Assembly (NCBI GenBank): GCA_963769605.1
Contig: CAVYML010000002.1
Location: 186,001 to 250,000, forward strand
Direction: 5' to 3'
DNA: 64,000 bases
DNA from: Fen-1254 sp963769605
Lineage (GTDB): Bacteria > Bacteroidota > Ignavibacteria > UBA10030
Shown here piece by piece: positions 61,824-64,000 of this stretch; position 1 is the stretch's first letter, and every line of letters begins with the position of its first letter. Position numbers and translations under genes: made by a program. Below the pieces are notes generated by a model that was not told where the DNA came from, did not search any database, and saw only the letters and a list, made by a program, of their open reading frames with translations.

Positions 61824-63824
61824 ATGAAAAACAGGATATTTTTTTCTTTAATAAGCCTATCGATTTTGAGCATTTCAAATGCAAAAGGAACAAGTAATCT
61901 TGCGCGTATAGATCGCGATGCGATTCAACAAAAAGCATTTAACATCATTCATTCAGTTCCTGCCAGTCAGGATACGATAGTTATACAGGCTGGTCAGGAA
62001 GGCCTGTTTGAAACGATTATTAATAGTGATACGATTCCTGGCGCCAGAATTAATCCGATGAGAGTCTATAAACTGGATGCCGGTGGACAATATAAGCAAG
62101 ACGCCGGTCTTAATGTAATCAATCCCGCTGGAGTATTAACTATTGTGGGTGCGCCGGGCGGAACGAAGCCGGTCATACTGCCGCAGACAGTCAATGGCGT
62201 TCAGTGTGGTATGAATTTAGTTGAGGGCAGTATAAAGTTGCGGAATCTCTACTGGTTAGGCCAACTGAGCGACGGTTCATTCAATTATTACAACTTTGTC
62301 GGTTCGACGGATGGAGTCCATGCGCAATTTGTGGATTGTGATAATTGCGTGTTTGAATTCATTGAAATTGCCACATTCTCATGCAATGGCTATACAAACG
62401 GAGCGAAGCTTAGATTTACAAATTGTTATTTTCGTGATCTCCAGAACGGTATCCAATGGTGGGGAGGAAGAGTATTCGATTGCATGCAATATATTGATAC
62501 GGTTTGGGTTGAAAATTGCACGGTAACAGACGGTGGACCAATTTTCTTACAGCAAAATTCATTGTGCAAATTCGCATATTATAATCATAATACAATTATT
62601 AACAGTACCAGTGCCTGGCAGTTTGGAGTTTATTACTTGGAAGGATATTGGGTCAATAATCTCTTCATTAATCAGAATTGGGTTGGTGAGGATTCTTACA
62701 ATGAAGTAGACTTCGGCGCAGAAGATCCTGAAGATGGTATGTTGATGAGTACTATTGATATTGACTCCATAGTTATGCAGCCTTCAACAAAGAACCATAT
62801 TAGCATACAACCGGAATTCATGAATGCAGATTCCACGATTAATGCAAACCTCTGCGGCAATAGCAAGATCAAGGCATTTGCATCAAATAACATTTTATGG
62901 ACAGATACAGTAATGATGAAACCTTACTATAAAAATATGCAAGTAGGGAATTATGGTCCTTATGGGACGCGATTTATTGATACGTGTCCGGCTTCTTACC
63001 CGTTTTCTTCCCTCAGATTTCCCGGTGAAATTGAACCGCCTTGGCCCGTGGTAAATATTCCTAATATTTGGATGAACGTGCGCACGCTCGGCTTCTTTAG
63101 TAATCCTGCCTATCCTAACATAGTTGAAGCTGGTAATTACGTCAACGTATCAGTTCAGACTGTTACGCCTGCAATAAAAGATGCGGCAACAGCAGACCAG
63201 ATGGCAAAATGGGATGCCATGATGTATGGAGTTTCGGGTTTTACAAATATAAATATTACTCAGAGCGCTTTCATCTTCGGTGATTTTAATCCGCTTACAA
63301 TTCCGGGATACGATGCAAACGGGAATAAAACGGAAAATGGCAATGGAATTAGCAAATTTACCGATTTCATCGAAAACTTTGCTCAAACCGGATCGATTAA
63401 ACTATCAGGCATTGACGGTCTTCCGATTGGTGCTTTAATTTGGAACGATGCTCAATTGGCTGCTTATAATTCGGCGAATGCTTTCCAGTCGGTTATGAAT
63501 GCGTATGCTCAGGCAGTGAATCAGAAGACAAGCGTTCCAACAATTACTGGTGGAACACCTCGCTTGTTTGCCTTGAATCAAAATTATCCGGATCCTTTCA
63601 ACCCATCGACAAAGATCAGTTACTCTATTCCGGCAACTGGATTAGTTACATTGAAGGTATATAATATTCTTGGTCAAGAAGTGCAAACCTTGTTCTCCGG
63701 AATGAGAAATGCCGGTAATTATGAGACAACATTTGACGGAAGCAAACTTGCAAGCGGTGTGTATTTCTACCGTCTGCAAGCCGGGAATCAGACGCTTGTC
63801 AAGAAAATGTTGATGCTAAAATGA
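61824..63824 (+). CDS. T9SS-exported beta-helix-like protein of unknown function
   Basis: This 666-residue protein has a signal peptide (MKNRIFFSLISLSILSISNA), followed by a region rich in Asn/Thr/Gly with short repeating strands ('KLRFTNCYFRDLQNGIQWWG', 'TVWVENCTVTDGGPIFLQQN'), suggestive of a right-handed beta-helix. The last ~85 residues form a type A sorting domain ('LNQNYPDPFNPSTKISYSIP', 'ASGVYFYRLQAG'). It is exported by type IX secretion and anchored or released at the surface. GAGGAAG precedes the ATG. No catalytic motif is evident; polysaccharide binding or cleavage is possible. Nothing is recognised in 63,825-64,000. Confidence 0.85.
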   Translation: MKNRIFFSLISLSILSISNAKGTSNLARIDRDAIQQKAFNIIHSVPASQDTIVIQAGQEGLFETIINSDTIPGARINPMRVYKLDAGGQYKQDAGLNVINPAGVLTIVGAPGGTKPVILPQTVNGVQCGMNLVEGSIKLRNLYWLGQLSDGSFNYYNFVGSTDGVHAQFVDCDNCVFEFIEIATFSCNGYTNGAKLRFTNCYFRDLQNGIQWWGGRVFDCMQYIDTVWVENCTVTDGGPIFLQQNSLCKFAYYNHNTIINSTSAWQFGVYYLEGYWVNNLFINQNWVGEDSYNEVDFGAEDPEDGMLMSTIDIDSIVMQPSTKNHISIQPEFMNADSTINANLCGNSKIKAFASNNILWTDTVMMKPYYKNMQVGNYGPYGTRFIDTCPASYPFSSLRFPGEIEPPWPVVNIPNIWMNVRTLGFFSNPAYPNIVEAGNYVNVSVQTVTPAIKDAATADQMAKWDAMMYGVSGFTNINITQSAFIFGDFNPLTIPGYDANGNKTENGNGISKFTDFIENFAQTGSIKLSGIDGLPIGALIWNDAQLAAYNSANAFQSVMNAYAQAVNQKTSVPTITGGTPRLFALNQNYPDPFNPSTKISYSIPATGLVTLKVYNILGQEVQTLFSGMRNAGNYETTFDGSKLASGVYFYRLQAGNQTLVKKMLMLK

Positions 63825-64000
63825 GCGCCAAGCCATGGTGCTGTCATTCTTGTCCTGTGCAAAGTCAGAACCGTGGTAATATCCTATCAGCCGCGCAGCA
63901 AGAGAGATACGATATTTTCTCACAAGTCCGGGACGTTACTGCGCTGGTATCCAGTTCTAGAACTCCTAACTGTAATCTTCAAACTTTCGGTACCATTATT

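Noticed and set aside
1..64000. CRISPR array
   Set aside because: No regularly spaced direct repeats of 24-40 bp and no cas genes were seen; repeats found are palindromes or dispersed copies.

Overview
The window looks like chromosomal DNA of a free-living, probably Ignavibacteria-like member of the Bacteroidota/Chlorobiota group. The main evidence is the C-terminal type IX secretion sorting domain ('NYPNPFNPST' / 'NYPDPFNPST' followed by 'ASGVYFYRLQAG'-type endings) on two secreted proteins, together with a muropeptide-recycling gene set (DUF4922, SpoIID/LytB, AmpG-like) of the kind seen in that group. No rRNA, tRNA or CRISPR array was seen. The species cannot be named from the sequence alone.

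Bases 1-8,450 are ordinary chromosome on the plus strand: a muropeptide-recycling run with two hemerythrins inserted in it, a TMTC-like membrane protein with TPRs, a SulP anion transporter and a secreted unknown. Bases 8,950-17,833 are a minus-strand polysaccharide cluster (GH9, GH31 with PA14, a DUF362 protein with a sorting domain, a GH5 lipoprotein). Bases 18,568-26,281 are housekeeping: inositol monophosphatase, a J-domain-like protein, pyrimidine phosphorylase, NUDIX, a frameshifted MscS channel, pyrE, an IS200-type element, isocitrate dehydrogenase and a HIT protein. Bases 26,490-34,486 hold two metallo-beta-lactamase-fold hydrolases, two SRPBCC proteins, a DoxX-like protein, a cytosolic glycosidase, and a marR-MFS(remnant)-MBL-DHA2 efflux run.

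Bases 34,560-49,400 form an accessory, defence-type island that appears more AT-rich than the first 26 kb. It carries a SNF2 helicase translationally coupled to a zinc-ribbon coiled-coil partner; then an ATPase_2-type AAA protein, a PLD+SNF2 helicase, a KilA-N protein and a 1,241-residue Eco57I-class adenine methylase, all in one direction; then a NYN-domain RNase-like gene behind two stem-loops. Gene fragments lie between the intact genes (NUC1 nuclease tail, a winged-helix tail, a second methylase tail, a repeat-interrupted small gene, a DUF559 start), showing that the island has been repeatedly rebuilt. The four-gene AAA / PLD-helicase / KilA-N / methylase operon is the best candidate here for an uncharacterised system.

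Bases 49,399-55,587 are a self-contained RND efflux operon under a TetR regulator. Matching 21-bp operator candidates precede both tetR and the pump genes, but tetR itself carries a one-base frameshift at the recognition helix. Bases 55,864-58,528 are a tightly overlapping three-gene operon (HisC-fold PLP enzyme, CDP-alcohol phosphatidyltransferase, nucleotidyltransferase) that suggests synthesis of an amino-alcohol or phosphonate lipid head group. The window ends with a LysE exporter, an IS1634/IS1549-like insertion sequence bracketed by a 251-bp direct repeat that is best read as an exceptionally long target-site duplication, and a T9SS-exported beta-helix-like protein.

Several families of intergenic palindromes and a dispersed repeat at three loci recur through the window.
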